This document shows, one piece after another, positions 42,001 to 52,145 of a DNA stretch of 64,000 nt. Location of the stretch: assembly GCA_910589415.1 (NCBI GenBank), contig OU342630.1, forward strand, positions 21,981,867 to 22,045,866, in the 5' to 3' direction. The position numbers and the translations under genes were made by a program. This stretch comes from Malachius bipustulatus. Lineage: Eukaryota; Arthropoda; Insecta; Coleoptera; Melyridae. The notes below the pieces were generated by a model. It searched no databases. It saw only the letters and a list, made by a program, of their open reading frames with translations, and had not been told where the DNA came from. Each line of letters begins with the position of its first letter. The stretch's first letter is position 1.

Positions 42001-42756
42001 CGGGAATTTTTCCGCCAGCAGCTTCTCGATAAACCCGACCAGGGCAAAGTGTTCAGCGTCACGAGCGCCACCACTCCGCCAAACCATTTTATGCGGGGTG
42101 GCTCGTTCACGCGCTTTGCCGACTGGCGGTTTATCCATCGCGCCCGTCTCGGCTGCGTCCCGCTTAACAGCGTGGCCAGGCGCTACCGACACCATCGCGC
42201 CGGCCACAACGAGACCTGCAGGCGGTGCGGCTACGCCCAAGAGACGCTGCCGCACGTCCTGTGTCACTGTCCCCCTCACCTGAGAGCCGCCACCCTACGC
42301 CACGATGCCATTTTAGCCCGGCTGAGCAAGGCTATGCGGGTCCCCGCGGGAGCTGAGGTCAGGGTCAATCGGACCGTGCCGGGTTGCGGGGAAAATCTCC
42401 GACCCGACCTGGTGGTCCTGGATCCTGCCCAACAGCGGGCCGTGATCGTAGACGTCACAGTCCCCTTCGAAAACCGGTACGCCGCCTTCACGGCGGCTCG
42501 CCGAGAGAAGCGGGACAAGTACGCCGGCATCGCGGAACATCTGCGAGCCCAGGGCTACCACGTCTTCCTCGACGCTTTTATCGTCGGTGCCCTGGGTGGC
42601 TGGGACCCCGCCAACGACCTTGTCCTCGGCAGGCTCGGCATTGGGTGGCGGTACTCCAGGCTCATGAGGAAGCTCATGGCGTCTGACACTATTAGGTGGA
42701 GCAGGGACATTTATGTGGAGCACATCACTGGCCGGCGGCAGTACCCGGAGCTGTAG
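39088..42756 (+). CDS. Zinc-finger / RT / RLE protein, intact (subfamily A)
   Basis: A 1222-aa protein from ATG 39088, the same length as E1. Fingers C39, C42, H58, H63 and C71, C74, H87, C94; YADD 680-683; CCHC C1044, C1047, H1056, C1061; RLE P1106-D1107, D1122, K1141. Compared with subfamily B it lacks about 36 residues, nearly all in the Pro-rich linker, and ends in YPEL. Private changes are IYQFLSWAG for IYQSLSWAG near motif A and GHNETC for GHTETC just before the CCHC knuckle. Otherwise it matches E1 closely. Confidence 0.93.
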   Translation: MSDREDEDQQQNGDGAGNLSTGDSGEYILRYPLSASFQCSVCMPVERTYRRHGDLSKHVRRYHLKTIKFQCRGCDLLFDTIKACKLHQSRALNCRNLEASPAPVPPPVPPGALRMRRPAYHRRRPGSPEIIAPASPHVPGPENVRLSPVEERPPGSPLTPMEQGLPTAVVTTAVIHQQQESPERRRLRPRIPAGAPLDNIAAVGAPESPDTAPASPEAAFGTPPDHLGGLASPPRPRRRPQQPEEDAITVVPAPATPVAAAPTTTPPRTDLMEPTLPAPEEGLPEENANQRLWVPRLEGVSDAEEFEAMLDDLISAVREVARHRGDQRDRPQPQPPRQQNRPLQPATNHQRRRGPRYDAQAASRIQKLYRQDRPRAVREVVEGDSPYCNISGRRLFDHFSRVCSDGGRVAEPVVIPPDVPTPEPVPEDDTDPLSAPFTPAEVWARLRFCSNNAPGPDEIRYGLWKYFDPGARVLCSVYNTVHRLGHVPSQWGKSRTVLIFKKGDRDSVDSWRPIALSSTVAKLYASVLARRLGEWASRHGRISKSQKGFMPVDGCAEHNFILQAAIMEARRSRKSCCVAWLDLTNAFGSIPHSTIYQFLSWAGLAPASIDLVRRLYLNNTTAIRCQDGWTEDIPISSGVRQGCPLSPIIFNLALEPLLRAVHALDVGCPVASERFGVLAYADDLALLARTPEGLQSALNTACRLARAAGLRFNPKKCSTLHVDGVNRDAAPTAFHLSGTQLSVLDRNGVYNHLGIPTGLYTAPSALGVVDKMSAWTTRIDQSLLAPWQKFDAINAFVLPSVAFHLRNGVVPKAALNDFDKTLKRCGKRWLSLPQRASVEPLYMDCRAGGMGLMPLGILADICAVAHGHSLLNSNNLSELCRRMLRGVVTRRIRRGAEPKDMAGFLNGDMSGDFINETTDPSNIWSRLRVATKKLRTKLGLEWVAAGDGVQLRLNGSPLKTGSVETALRAALREFFRQQLLDKPDQGKVFSVTSATTPPNHFMRGGSFTRFADWRFIHRARLGCVPLNSVARRYRHHRAGHNETCRRCGYAQETLPHVLCHCPPHLRAATLRHDAILARLSKAMRVPAGAEVRVNRTVPGCGENLRPDLVVLDPAQQRAVIVDVTVPFENRYAAFTAARREKRDKYAGIAEHLRAQGYHVFLDAFIVGALGGWDPANDLVLGRLGIGWRYSRLMRKLMASDTIRWSRDIYVEHITGRRQYPEL

Positions 42757-43288
42757 GGGGGAGGAGATCGAATCGGCAGGTGTTCCTGGAGCGGACCGCA
42801 ATTTTTAAAGTGTTCTGGTGCTTGTAGTGTTAGTGTGTTTTATTGTACATTCATTTTTATATTATTAGTTTATAAGATTAACTTTAATTTTAATCCTGAC
42901 ATGTATGTATTTGTATCCAGCGCTATTGTTATTGTTTTTTTATATTTTACTGTCTTTTATCTTTATGTGACCCTTTACATCATTTCTATCTTTTTTATAC
43001 AATAACTCGGGCTGTGATAACAATGAACTATTCTGTATCTGTGATATTTTTATAACATCTTTCAGTCATGCCATTTTAATTATGTGTCTTTTTATATTTT
43101 AACTGTATTGTACCTATTTATTATAACTTTTATTACACATTTTATATTTTAGACTTAGGCTAGGCTGTGATATTTTTAGTTCATTTATTGTAATAATTTA
43201 CATTGTGATACCATCTCCTCTTTTGAGGCCCCCTATTGTTATATTTTAAGGATTTAATATTGTATGCAAAATTTGCTAAATAAAGTTA
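42757..43288 (+). other. E9 3' UTR (A type)
   Basis: CCTC (43217-43220) / GAGG (43225-43228), GCAAAATTTGC 43266-43276, and AATAAA at 43279-43284. Nearly identical to E0. Confidence 0.85.
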
Positions 43289-43436
43289 ATCTGTTCTTAT
43301 CAGCTTAATATCTGATACGCCCCACATGTGGGGCCAGTATATTAATCTTGTTTTTGGGACTGGACAGAGGCTCGGGGCTTGCTCCACCTCCGTCACGGGT
43401 CGGCCCGGTATTGCAGTACCGCCGGGATTGGCCCAC
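43289..43436 (+). ncRNA. U2: U2 snRNA 3' fragment 10 (partial)
   Basis: 148 bp with G at nt 70. Confidence 0.93.
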
Positions 43437-43662
43437 TTTTTATCATCAAACAAAAGTGACGTTTTATTTTATATTAATAAGTCCAGTTCCTTAAAGAGAA
43501 GCGATTTGAAAAAGTATACAACGGGCCAGAAACTCCACGACAAAATTCGGAGTTTCTGAATTTTCAATACCACGCCCCATAAGACGGACCAGCTGCACTT
43601 ACCTGCAGACCTACGTGGACCTACCTACTTCACCAGTGACCAGTGCCCATCCACCATCAACA
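43437..43662 (+). promoter_or_regulatory. E10 leader with antisense-U2 blocks and hairpin
   Basis: GTCCAGTTCC (43481-43490), kept although the preceding ACACC is lost. GAGAAGCGAT (43496-43505). Hairpin CAGAAACTCC (43527-43536) / GGAGTTTCTG (43549-43558). Confidence 0.7.
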
Positions 43663-46600
43663 ATGAGCGACCGGGAGGACGACGAAGACGAAGACCAGCA
43701 GCAGGACGGGGCCGGCAACTTATCAACGGGCGATAGCGGTGAGTACATATTGAGATATCCGCTATCGGCCTCGTTTCAGTGCTCGGTTTGCATGCCTGTC
43801 GAAAGAACTTACAAACGACATGGAGATTTATCGAAGCACGTACGCAGATACCATCTTAAAATTATTAAATTTCAATGCCGGGGATGCGACCTGCTTTTCG
43901 ACACAATAAAGGCATGCAAACTCCATCAAAGCCGAGCACTGAATTGTAAGAACCTGGAGGCCTCACCTGCACCCGTGCCCCCGCCCGTTCCACCGGGAGC
44001 ACTTAGAATGCGCCGGCCGGCATATCATCGTCGCCGGCCTGGCTCCCCGGAGGTGACCGCCACTGCTCCTCCGCATGTTCCCGGCCCGGAGGACGTGAGG
44101 TTGCCAGTAGACGAGCGTCCTCCCGCTTCACCACTGACACCATCCGAAGAGGGGCTGCCAATCACGATTGTCACGGCGGCCGTCGTCCACCAGCGGCCAG
44201 AATCACCCCAGAGGCGGCGTCTCCGACCACGCGTTCCGGCCGGTGCGCCCCTCGACGACATGGCGGCCCCCGAGTCACCCGATGAAGCCCCCGCATCCCC
44301 CGACGCAGCATTCGGCACGCCACCCGACCATCTGGGTGACCTCGCCTCGCCACTGGGACCACGGCGACCACAACGGCTCTTCCCGGCCCAGCAGCCCGAC
44401 CAGGATGTCATCACCGTGGTGCCCTCCCCCGCAACATCCTCCAGGGCGCCTCCATCACGTCCCACTACGCCCCCCGCACCATCAAGGGAGGCAGCTGCCC
44501 CCACCTCGCCGCCGTCTAGCCTCCGGAACGACCTCGTGGAGCCTACCCCTCCTGCTCCAGAGGAAAACCTGCCGGAGGAGAACGCTGGTCAGCGGCGATG
44601 GGTGCCACGCTTCCGGCAGCTCGACAACATCGAGGACTTCGAGGCCGCCCTGGAGGAGCTGATGAACACAGTCAGGGAGGCGGCGCGCGGTCGCGGAGAT
44701 CGGCGAGGAGATGCACGGCGGCAGTCACAACAACAGCCGCCGCCGCCCCCACCACCACAACAGCATCCCCGACCTCCGCGAGAGCCGAATCACCGCGCGC
44801 CGCCAGCGAGAGACCAACGACGCCGACGGATACCACGTTACGACGCCCAGGCGGCGTCGAGAATACAGAAAAGGTATCGCCAGGACAGACCACGCGCGTT
44901 CAGGGAGGTAGCGGAGGGTAACTCCCCATACTGTGATATCTCGGGCGGCCAATTATATAATCATTTTTGCAGGGTTTACAGCGGCGAGGGAGGAGTCGAG
45001 GAGCCAGTGATTTCCACCGATGTCCCGGCACCCCAGCCTGTCCCAGTCGACGACCGAGACCCCCTGTCTGCCCCATTTACTCCGGCCGAAGTCTGGGCCC
45101 GTCTGCGATTCTGCAACAATAACGCCCCCGGCCCAGACGAAATCAGGTACGGAGTGTGGAAATTCGTGGATCCGGGAGCCAGGATTCTGAGCTCCATTTA
45201 TAACACCGTGCACCGATTGGGGCACATACCTAGACAGTGGGGCAGGTCGAAGACGGTGCTTATTTACAAGAAGGGCGATCGGAATGCCGTGGAGAACTGG
45301 CGACCGATCGCTCTCAGCAGCACCATCGCCAAGTTGTACGCCTCCGTACAGGCCCGTCGTTTGGGAGAGTGGGCCGACCGACATGGCAGAATCTCTAAAC
45401 ACCAAAAGGGATTCATGCCTGTCGACGGCTGTGCGGAACACAACTTTATTCTGCAGGCGGCCATAACAGAGGCCAAACGAACGCGGAGGTCCTGCTACGT
45501 GGCGTGGCTGGACCTGACCAATGCGTTCGGATCGATCCCGCACAGCACCATTTATCGGTCACTCTCCTGGGCCGGCTTGGCTCCCGCCTCCATCGAACTG
45601 GTGCGGAGGCTGTACACAGGCAACACCACGGCGATACGGTGCAGGGAGGGAGCGACGGAGGAAATACCCATCCTATCTGGAGTCCGGCAGGGATGCCCCC
45701 TCTCGCCGATCATCTTCAACCTGGCCCTTGAGCCGCTCCTGCGGGCGGTTCACTCTTTGGACGTGGGCTGCCCCGTCGCATCGGAGCGTTTCGGCGTCTT
45801 GGCGTACGCCGATGACCTTGCGCTCCTTGCCAGGACTCCAGAGGGTCTCCAGACGGCCTTAGACACGGCGTGCCGATTGGCACGCGCGGCCGGCCTCCGT
45901 TTCAACCCCCAGAAATGTGCCACGCTCCACGTAGATGGTGTCCACAGGGATGCCGCCCCAACCACGTTCCAATTGTCCGGGACGCAATTACGCGCCCTGG
46001 ACCGGAACGGGGTCTACGACCATCTCGGCATCCCCACCGGCGTCCACACAGCCCCGTCGGCCTTGGGAGTTTTGGAGAAAATGTCTGCCTGGACGTCCAG
46101 GATTGATGAATCACTCCTGGCCCCCTGGCAGAAGTTCGACGCCGTTAACACTTTCGTGTTACCTTCGGTATCCTTCCATCTGCGTAACGGCGTCGTTCCC
46201 AAGGCCGCCCTCAACGACTTCGACAAGACCCTGAAGCGTTGTGGGAAACGGTGGCTGAGCCTCCCGCAGCGATCGAGCATCGAGCCGCTTTATATGTCCT
46301 GCCGTGCAGGGGGAATGGGCCTGACTCCGCTGGGCCAACTGGCGGACATATGCTCTGTGGCGCACGGCCATTCCCTGCTCAACTCGCCCCATCTGGGTGA
46401 GCTTTGTCGGCGGATGCTGCGGGGGGTGGTTAGTCGAAGAATCCGACGACCAGCGGAGCCGAGAGATGTGGCCGGCTTCCTCAACGGGGACATGAGTGGC
46501 GACTTCATGAACGAGACGACGGACCCCACCAACACCTGGTCCCGTCTCAGAGTCGCCACCAAAAAGCTTAAGACCAAGCTGGGCCTCGGATGGGTTGCAG

Positions 46601-47448
46601 CCGAGGGAGACGGCGTTCAGCTCCAGCTGAACGGGTCGCCGCTAAAGACCGGCGGCGTCGAGACCGCGCTAAGAGCTGCGCTGCGGGAGTTCTTCCGACA
46701 GCGACTCTTGGATAAGCCAGACCAGGGCAAAGTGTTTAGCGTTACCAGCGCCACCACTCCGCCAAACCATTTCATGCGGGGTGGCGCATTTACGCGCTTT
46801 GCTGACTGGCGGTTTATCCACCGCGCCCGTCTCGGCTGCGTCCCCCTCAATAACGTGGCCAAGCGCTATCGACACCACCGCGCTGGCCACACCGAGGCCT
46901 GCAGGCGCTGCGGCTACGCGCAGGAAACGTTGCCGCACGTCCTGTGCCATTGTCCCCCCAACTTTAGAGCCGCCACCCTACGACATGACGCCATCCTCGG
47001 GCGCCTGACCAAGGCTATGCGGGTCCCGGCCGGAGCGGAGGTCAGGGTCAATCGGACCGTGCCGGGTTGCGGGGAAAATCTCCGACCCGACCTGGTGGTC
47101 CTCGACCCTGTCCAGAAGCAGGCCATAATCGTTGACGTTACTGTCCCCTTTGAAAACGGTTACACCGCATTTATTGCGGCGCGCCGCGAGAAGCGGGACA
47201 AGTACGCCAACATCGCCGACCACCTGCGAACCCAGGGCTACCAAGTTCACCTCGACGCTTTCATCGTCGGTGCCCTGGGTGGTTGGGACCCCGCAAATGA
47301 GCTCGTGCTCACCCGGCTTGGTATCGGGTGGCGGTACTCGAGGTTAATGAGGAAGCTCATGGCCTCGGACACCATAAAGTGGAGCAGGGACGTCTATGTG
47401 GAACATATCACTGGCCGACGACAATACCCGGAGCCGCAGGGGGTGTAG
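43663..47448 (+). CDS. Zinc-finger / RT / RLE protein, intact (subfamily B)
   Basis: A 1261-aa protein from ATG 43663; an in-frame GTG at 43615 is rejected because the region before ATG is leader in the other copies. YADD is 715-718. Fingers, CCHC and RLE residues are all kept. It differs from other B copies at many places: PPSRPTTPPAPSREAA in the linker, RRRIPRYDAQAASRIQKRY, CNNNAPGP, RLYTGNTT, NPQKCATL, RSSIEPLY, ICSVAHG and GRLTKAMR. E14 shares TGNTT and a Gln before KCATL in the visible RT part, so E10 and E14 appear to be close relatives there. Confidence 0.93.
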   Translation: MSDREDDEDEDQQQDGAGNLSTGDSGEYILRYPLSASFQCSVCMPVERTYKRHGDLSKHVRRYHLKIIKFQCRGCDLLFDTIKACKLHQSRALNCKNLEASPAPVPPPVPPGALRMRRPAYHRRRPGSPEVTATAPPHVPGPEDVRLPVDERPPASPLTPSEEGLPITIVTAAVVHQRPESPQRRRLRPRVPAGAPLDDMAAPESPDEAPASPDAAFGTPPDHLGDLASPLGPRRPQRLFPAQQPDQDVITVVPSPATSSRAPPSRPTTPPAPSREAAAPTSPPSSLRNDLVEPTPPAPEENLPEENAGQRRWVPRFRQLDNIEDFEAALEELMNTVREAARGRGDRRGDARRQSQQQPPPPPPPQQHPRPPREPNHRAPPARDQRRRRIPRYDAQAASRIQKRYRQDRPRAFREVAEGNSPYCDISGGQLYNHFCRVYSGEGGVEEPVISTDVPAPQPVPVDDRDPLSAPFTPAEVWARLRFCNNNAPGPDEIRYGVWKFVDPGARILSSIYNTVHRLGHIPRQWGRSKTVLIYKKGDRNAVENWRPIALSSTIAKLYASVQARRLGEWADRHGRISKHQKGFMPVDGCAEHNFILQAAITEAKRTRRSCYVAWLDLTNAFGSIPHSTIYRSLSWAGLAPASIELVRRLYTGNTTAIRCREGATEEIPILSGVRQGCPLSPIIFNLALEPLLRAVHSLDVGCPVASERFGVLAYADDLALLARTPEGLQTALDTACRLARAAGLRFNPQKCATLHVDGVHRDAAPTTFQLSGTQLRALDRNGVYDHLGIPTGVHTAPSALGVLEKMSAWTSRIDESLLAPWQKFDAVNTFVLPSVSFHLRNGVVPKAALNDFDKTLKRCGKRWLSLPQRSSIEPLYMSCRAGGMGLTPLGQLADICSVAHGHSLLNSPHLGELCRRMLRGVVSRRIRRPAEPRDVAGFLNGDMSGDFMNETTDPTNTWSRLRVATKKLKTKLGLGWVAAEGDGVQLQLNGSPLKTGGVETALRAALREFFRQRLLDKPDQGKVFSVTSATTPPNHFMRGGAFTRFADWRFIHRARLGCVPLNNVAKRYRHHRAGHTEACRRCGYAQETLPHVLCHCPPNFRAATLRHDAILGRLTKAMRVPAGAEVRVNRTVPGCGENLRPDLVVLDPVQKQAIIVDVTVPFENGYTAFIAARREKRDKYANIADHLRTQGYQVHLDAFIVGALGGWDPANELVLTRLGIGWRYSRLMRKLMASDTIKWSRDVYVEHITGRRQYPEPQGV

Positions 47449-47986
47449 ACACACATTGGCCGCCCGAGACGAAGGGGGTGCCGATCTCTTTTTAAATTTA
47501 TTGTGTGGTGTGATTTATTTGGTGCTGTAGTGTCTGTTTTATATTTTTATGCTATTATATTATGATTCAGATTACCTGCTATATGTATCCAAACTCCATT
47601 TTAATTTTATCACGCGCTTGTACTGATTGTTGTTATCTTATTTATACTTATACATTTTTATCTCTACACTTTTATATAATTTTAACCTGAACAACAGTGC
47701 TGTGATATTTATTTCCTGAACTTTAACCTGTGATATTATTTATAACATCTTTACCTAGTCGTTTTAATTAAATGTCTTTATATTTTTAACTGTGCTGTGC
47801 TTTGTGTATTTTAACTACTCTGTATATGTAATATATTATTTTTAGACTAGGCTAGGTAATGTATTAATTAAGTTCTGTGCAATATTTAAGTCTCACATGT
47901 AAATAACCACCCCATAGGGGCCAAATATTTGTATTTAATTAAGGATACTATACTGTGTATGCAAAATAATTTGCTAATAAAGGTTA
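47449..47986 (+). other. E10 3' UTR (B2 type)
   Basis: CCCC (47910-47913) / GGGG (47917-47920), GCAAA/TTTGC hairpin 47961-47974, and AATAAA at 47976-47981. Confidence 0.85.
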
Positions 47987-48134
47987 ATCTGTTCTTATCA
48001 GCTTAATATCTGATACGCCCCACATGTGGGGCCAGTATATTAATCTTGTTTTTGGAACTGGACAGAGGCTCGGGGCTTGCTCCACCTCCGTCACGGGTCG
48101 GCCCGGTATTGCAGTACCGCCGGGATTGGCCCAC
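47987..48134 (+). ncRNA. U2: U2 snRNA 3' fragment 11 (partial)
   Basis: 148 bp with A at nt 70. Confidence 0.93.
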
Positions 48135-48326
48135 TTTAAACACCATCAAACAAAAGTGACGTCTTATATTAATAACACCGTCCAGTCCCTAAAAGAGAAG
48201 CGATTTCACAAGTGCGAGTGAAGATTACTGTAACTCCAAGACAAAATCCGGAGTTTCAGTGAAGTGACAACTGACAGCCCAGACCGGCGACTACACCGTA
48301 CACCGTACACCCGGCGCCGCGACGAG
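48135..48326 (+). promoter_or_regulatory. E11 leader with antisense-U2 blocks and hairpin
   Basis: GTCCAGTCCC (48180-48189, one change from consensus), GAGAAGCGAT (48195-48204), and hairpin CTGTAACTCC (48228-48237) / GGAGTTTCAG (48250-48259) with one T:T mismatch. Confidence 0.68.
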
Positions 48327-51300
48327 ATGAGCGACGACGAGGATGAAGAATACCTGACCGGGGCCGGCAGCGACGAGGACGGCAGCGGAGCGGAGACATC
48401 GCCGGAGATAGCAAGGTACGTGCTCGACTTCCCACTACAAGACGGCTTCCAGTGCCAGGTTTGCATGCCGGTAACTCGAACTTATCGTCGCCACGGCGAT
48501 TTATCAAAGCACGTCAGACGTTATCACCTACAAACGATTATATTCCGATGCCGTGGCTGTAAATTGAATTTCGAAACCGTGAAGGCATCCAAACAACACC
48601 AACAGAAAACAACGACATGTAAAAATCTCCGAGCCCCTCCGTTGCCCTCGCCACCACCAATACCACCCGGAGCTCTCCGTATGCAGAGGCCTGCATACAA
48701 TCGCCGTAGGCCCGCCGCACCCGTGCCGGAGCACGTGAATGATCCTGCCACCACGTCCCGGCCCCCGTCGCCAGTTGGTGCCCCGCGGGACGGCGCGGTG
48801 CTTGTCGAGCCGCCGGCCGCGCTGCCGGTCACGGCCGGAGAGGAACCTGCCACACCCATAGAGATGACCTTACCGACCTTGATCGTGACGACGGCCATGG
48901 TGCACACAGTTGCCTCCCAACGACCACCTCAACATCCTAGGGAACCTGACGCACTACCAGGGCCTAGTCTTCGACCTCGGCGAATGATGGTGACAGACCA
49001 GGACGCCATCACGGTGAACCCGCCCCCCAGTCCACCCGGGAGCCCTGATCGACCTGCCTTTCCACCGCGGCCTCGGCGCCGACCTGGCAACACTGCAGCA
49101 GCCGTGGACACCATCACCATGGCCGAATCCCCCCCAACATCACGGGAGGCGGCTGCCACCATCTCGCCGCCGCCTGGCCTCCGAGAAGACCCTGTGGAGC
49201 CTTCCCTTCCGGGCACCGCTGCGCCGCCCCCTGACCCTCGGATCGACCCCGTTGAGCCAACCCTACTTGCTGGCGGGGACACTGCTCCAGAGGAAAACGC
49301 CAACCAGAGGCGGTGGATACCCCGCTTCCTGCAGGTGAGCGGCGTCGAAGAGCTCGAGGCCGCCCTGGAGGAGCTGACTGACAGCATCAGGGAAGTGGCG
49401 CGGCGTCGCGGAGAGCGGCAGAGAGGCGGGGGGCCTTCACAACGGTATCAGCCCCCGCCACAGCGACAGGGACCCCCGCCACCACCGAGGGAACAACATC
49501 GCCCCGCGCCGCCGGCGAGACGCCAACAACGCCGGCGGGGCCCTCGCTACGACGCCCAGGCGGCGTCTAGAATTCAAAAAATCTACCGCCAGGACCGACA
49601 GCGAGCATTCAGGGAAGTGGTGGGGAATAATTCCCCTTTTTGTGAAATTGATAGGGATGTAATTCATGATTATTTTTCCAGGGTTTACAGCTGTCAGGAG
49701 CGGGCCACTACCACGATTCCGGGGGACGTCCCCGCGCCCGAGCCCACCCCCGAAGACGACCGCGACCCACTCTCCACCCCCTTTACACCCGACGAGGTCT
49801 GGGCGCGTCTGCGGAATTGCAGCAACAATGCGCCCGGCCCGGACGAAATTAGATACGGCTCGTGGAGGTACTTCGACCCCGGTGCAAGGATTCTCAGCGC
49901 CGTGTTCAACACGGTGCGACGCCTTGCACACGTCCCGAAAAAATGGGGGGAGTCGAGGACCGTCCTTATACATAAAAAGGGCGACCGCGAGTCCGTTGAT
50001 AACTGGCGCCCCATAGCGCTGAGCAATACCATTGCCAAGCTCTATGCCTCGGTGCTGGCGCGCCGCCTGGGAGAGTGGGCCGAAAGAAACCACCTCGTCT
50101 CGGACGCCCAGAAAGGCTTTATGCCCGTCGATGGGTGCTCCGAGCATAACTTCGTCCTTCAGAGCGCTATCGTTGAGGCGAAGCGGTCAAGGAAATCATG
50201 CTGCATCGCCTGGCTGGACCTGTCCAACGCCTTTGGGTCCGTCCCCCACTCCACCATTTTCGAGACCCTATCCTGGGCCGGTCTCGCCCCAGCATCCGTT
50301 AATATCATACGGAGGCTTTATGAGGGGACTACGACGGCGATAAGATGCAGCACGGGGTTCACGAACCCCATTCCCATTCGGGCAGGAGTGAGACAGGGCT
50401 GCCCACTGTCACCCATTATCTTCAATCTGACCCTGGAGCCGCTACTGCGCACCATCCAGTCCCTTGACTTGGGTAGCCCAGTCGCCTCCGAACGGTTCGG
50501 GGTCTTGGCATACGCTGACGACCTGGCTCTCCTGTCCCGATCACCCCAACAGCTACAGACCGCTCTGGATGTCGCCCACCGACTGGCCACTGCAGCCGGA
50601 CTAAAATTCAATGCGAGCAAGTGTGCGACCCTACATGTCGACGGCGCAAACAGAGATGCGGCGCCCTCACAATTCTACATATCCGGGACTCAGTTAAGAG
50701 CCCTGGATCGGGAGGGCGCCTATGAACACCTGGGAATACCTACCGGGCTCTACACTGCCCACTCGGCCTTGGGGGCCATAGATAAGATGTCTGCCTGGAC
50801 CAGCAGAGTCGATCAATCTCTCCTGGCTCCATGGCAGAAATTTGACGCCGTGAACACATTTATACTCCCGACGGTATCCTTTCATCTCCGAAACGGCGTC
50901 GTCCCCAAGGCAAATTTAAATAACTTTGATAAAGAACTTAAGCGCTGCGGGAAGAGGTGGTTAAGCCTGCCCCAACGCGCAAGTGTAGAGCCCCTTTACA
51001 TGGACTGCCGAACCGGGGGCATGGGTCTCATGCCCCTCGGACAGCTCGCTGACATCTGTGCCGTCGCGCATGGCCATGCTTTGCTCGCGTCTCCCAATCT
51101 AGGGGAACTGTGCCGGCGCATGCTCCTGGGCGTCGTGTCGAGGAGGATACGACGACCGGCTGGGCCGGGCGACGTGGCCAAATATTTAAATGGGGAGATG
51201 GGCGGTGTATTCGCTAATGAGACAACGGACCCGACGAACACCTGGTCCCGGCTCAGGGTCTCCACCAAGCGCCTGAAAACCAAAATGGGCCTTGGTTGGG

Positions 51301-52145
51301 TGGCGACCGAGAGGGGCGACGTTCAATTACATCTGAACGAGTCCCCCCTAAAGACCGGTAGCGTCGAGACCGCATTGAGGGCTGCGCTCCGGGAATTTCA
51401 CCGGCAGCGGCTCTTGGACAAGCCTGACCAGGGCAAGGTGTACAGCGTTACTAGCGCCACCACTCCGCCGAACCACTTCATGCGGGGTGGCGCATTCACA
51501 CGCTTTGCCGACTGGCGGTTTGTCCATCGCGCTCGTCTCGGCTGCGTGCCGCTTAATAGCGTGGCCAAGCGCTATCGTCACCAGCGCTCTGGCCATAGCG
51601 ATAAATGCAGACGCTGCGGCTACGCCCAGGAGACCCTGCCCCACGTCTTATGCCACTGCCCTCCCCACTTGCGAGCCGCCACCCTACGCCATGACAACAT
51701 CCTGCGAAGGCTGACCACGGCCATGCGGGTCCCTGCCAGAGCCGAAGTCAGGGTCAACCAGACCGTGCCCGGTTGCGGAGAAAACCTCCGACCCGACCTG
51801 GTGGTTCTGGACCCTGACGAAAAGCAAGCGCTGTTGATCGACGTTACTGTTCCCTTCGAGAACCGGTACGCTGCATTTATTGCAGCTCGCCGGGAGAAGA
51901 GGGACAAGTACGCCGGGATCGCGGAACATCTGCGAACCCAGGGCTACCAAGTATTTCTCGATGCCTTCATCGTCGGTGCCCTGGGAGGCTGGGACCCTGC
52001 AAATGACCTGGTGCTCAGCAAACTGAAAATAGGGTGGCGCTATTCCAGGCTTATGAAAAAGTTAATGGCTTCAGACACCATCCGATGGAGCCGCGACATC
52101 TATGTCGAACACGTCACTGGCCACCGGCAATACCAGGAGTCGTGA
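48327..52145 (+). CDS. Zinc-finger / RT / RLE protein, intact (subfamily C)
   Basis: A 1272-aa protein. I place the start at ATG 48327 (MSDDEDEE); an in-frame GTG at 48264 lies between the arms and the 3' side of the leader hairpin region and is less likely. Fingers are C43, C46, H62, H67 and C75, C78, H91, C98. YADD is 729-732. CCHC is C1094, C1097, H1106, C1111, and RLE is P1156-D1157, D1172, K1191. Finger 2 has KASKQH where every other copy has KAC. That Cys is not one of the four ligands I assign. The C-terminus is YQES, as in E6 and E12. Confidence 0.92.
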   Translation: MSDDEDEEYLTGAGSDEDGSGAETSPEIARYVLDFPLQDGFQCQVCMPVTRTYRRHGDLSKHVRRYHLQTIIFRCRGCKLNFETVKASKQHQQKTTTCKNLRAPPLPSPPPIPPGALRMQRPAYNRRRPAAPVPEHVNDPATTSRPPSPVGAPRDGAVLVEPPAALPVTAGEEPATPIEMTLPTLIVTTAMVHTVASQRPPQHPREPDALPGPSLRPRRMMVTDQDAITVNPPPSPPGSPDRPAFPPRPRRRPGNTAAAVDTITMAESPPTSREAAATISPPPGLREDPVEPSLPGTAAPPPDPRIDPVEPTLLAGGDTAPEENANQRRWIPRFLQVSGVEELEAALEELTDSIREVARRRGERQRGGGPSQRYQPPPQRQGPPPPPREQHRPAPPARRQQRRRGPRYDAQAASRIQKIYRQDRQRAFREVVGNNSPFCEIDRDVIHDYFSRVYSCQERATTTIPGDVPAPEPTPEDDRDPLSTPFTPDEVWARLRNCSNNAPGPDEIRYGSWRYFDPGARILSAVFNTVRRLAHVPKKWGESRTVLIHKKGDRESVDNWRPIALSNTIAKLYASVLARRLGEWAERNHLVSDAQKGFMPVDGCSEHNFVLQSAIVEAKRSRKSCCIAWLDLSNAFGSVPHSTIFETLSWAGLAPASVNIIRRLYEGTTTAIRCSTGFTNPIPIRAGVRQGCPLSPIIFNLTLEPLLRTIQSLDLGSPVASERFGVLAYADDLALLSRSPQQLQTALDVAHRLATAAGLKFNASKCATLHVDGANRDAAPSQFYISGTQLRALDREGAYEHLGIPTGLYTAHSALGAIDKMSAWTSRVDQSLLAPWQKFDAVNTFILPTVSFHLRNGVVPKANLNNFDKELKRCGKRWLSLPQRASVEPLYMDCRTGGMGLMPLGQLADICAVAHGHALLASPNLGELCRRMLLGVVSRRIRRPAGPGDVAKYLNGEMGGVFANETTDPTNTWSRLRVSTKRLKTKMGLGWVATERGDVQLHLNESPLKTGSVETALRAALREFHRQRLLDKPDQGKVYSVTSATTPPNHFMRGGAFTRFADWRFVHRARLGCVPLNSVAKRYRHQRSGHSDKCRRCGYAQETLPHVLCHCPPHLRAATLRHDNILRRLTTAMRVPARAEVRVNQTVPGCGENLRPDLVVLDPDEKQALLIDVTVPFENRYAAFIAARREKRDKYAGIAEHLRTQGYQVFLDAFIVGALGGWDPANDLVLSKLKIGWRYSRLMKKLMASDTIRWSRDIYVEHVTGHRQYQES

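Larger units (their letters stand above)
38895..43288 (+). mobile_element. E9, subfamily A retrotransposon, full length
   Basis: Complete unit with intact ORF. It is the best reference copy for subfamily A. Confidence 0.93.
43437..47986 (+). mobile_element. E10, subfamily B2 retrotransposon, full length
   Basis: Complete unit with intact ORF, the most diverged of the B copies in the linker. Confidence 0.93.

Noticed and set aside
43615..43662. Upstream in-frame GTG starts (E1 1644, E2 6221, E4 15618, E10 43615, E11 48264, E12 52988)
   Set aside because: They lie in the leader, are not conserved between copies, and precede a shared ATG with MSD(R/D/E). The ATG was used.
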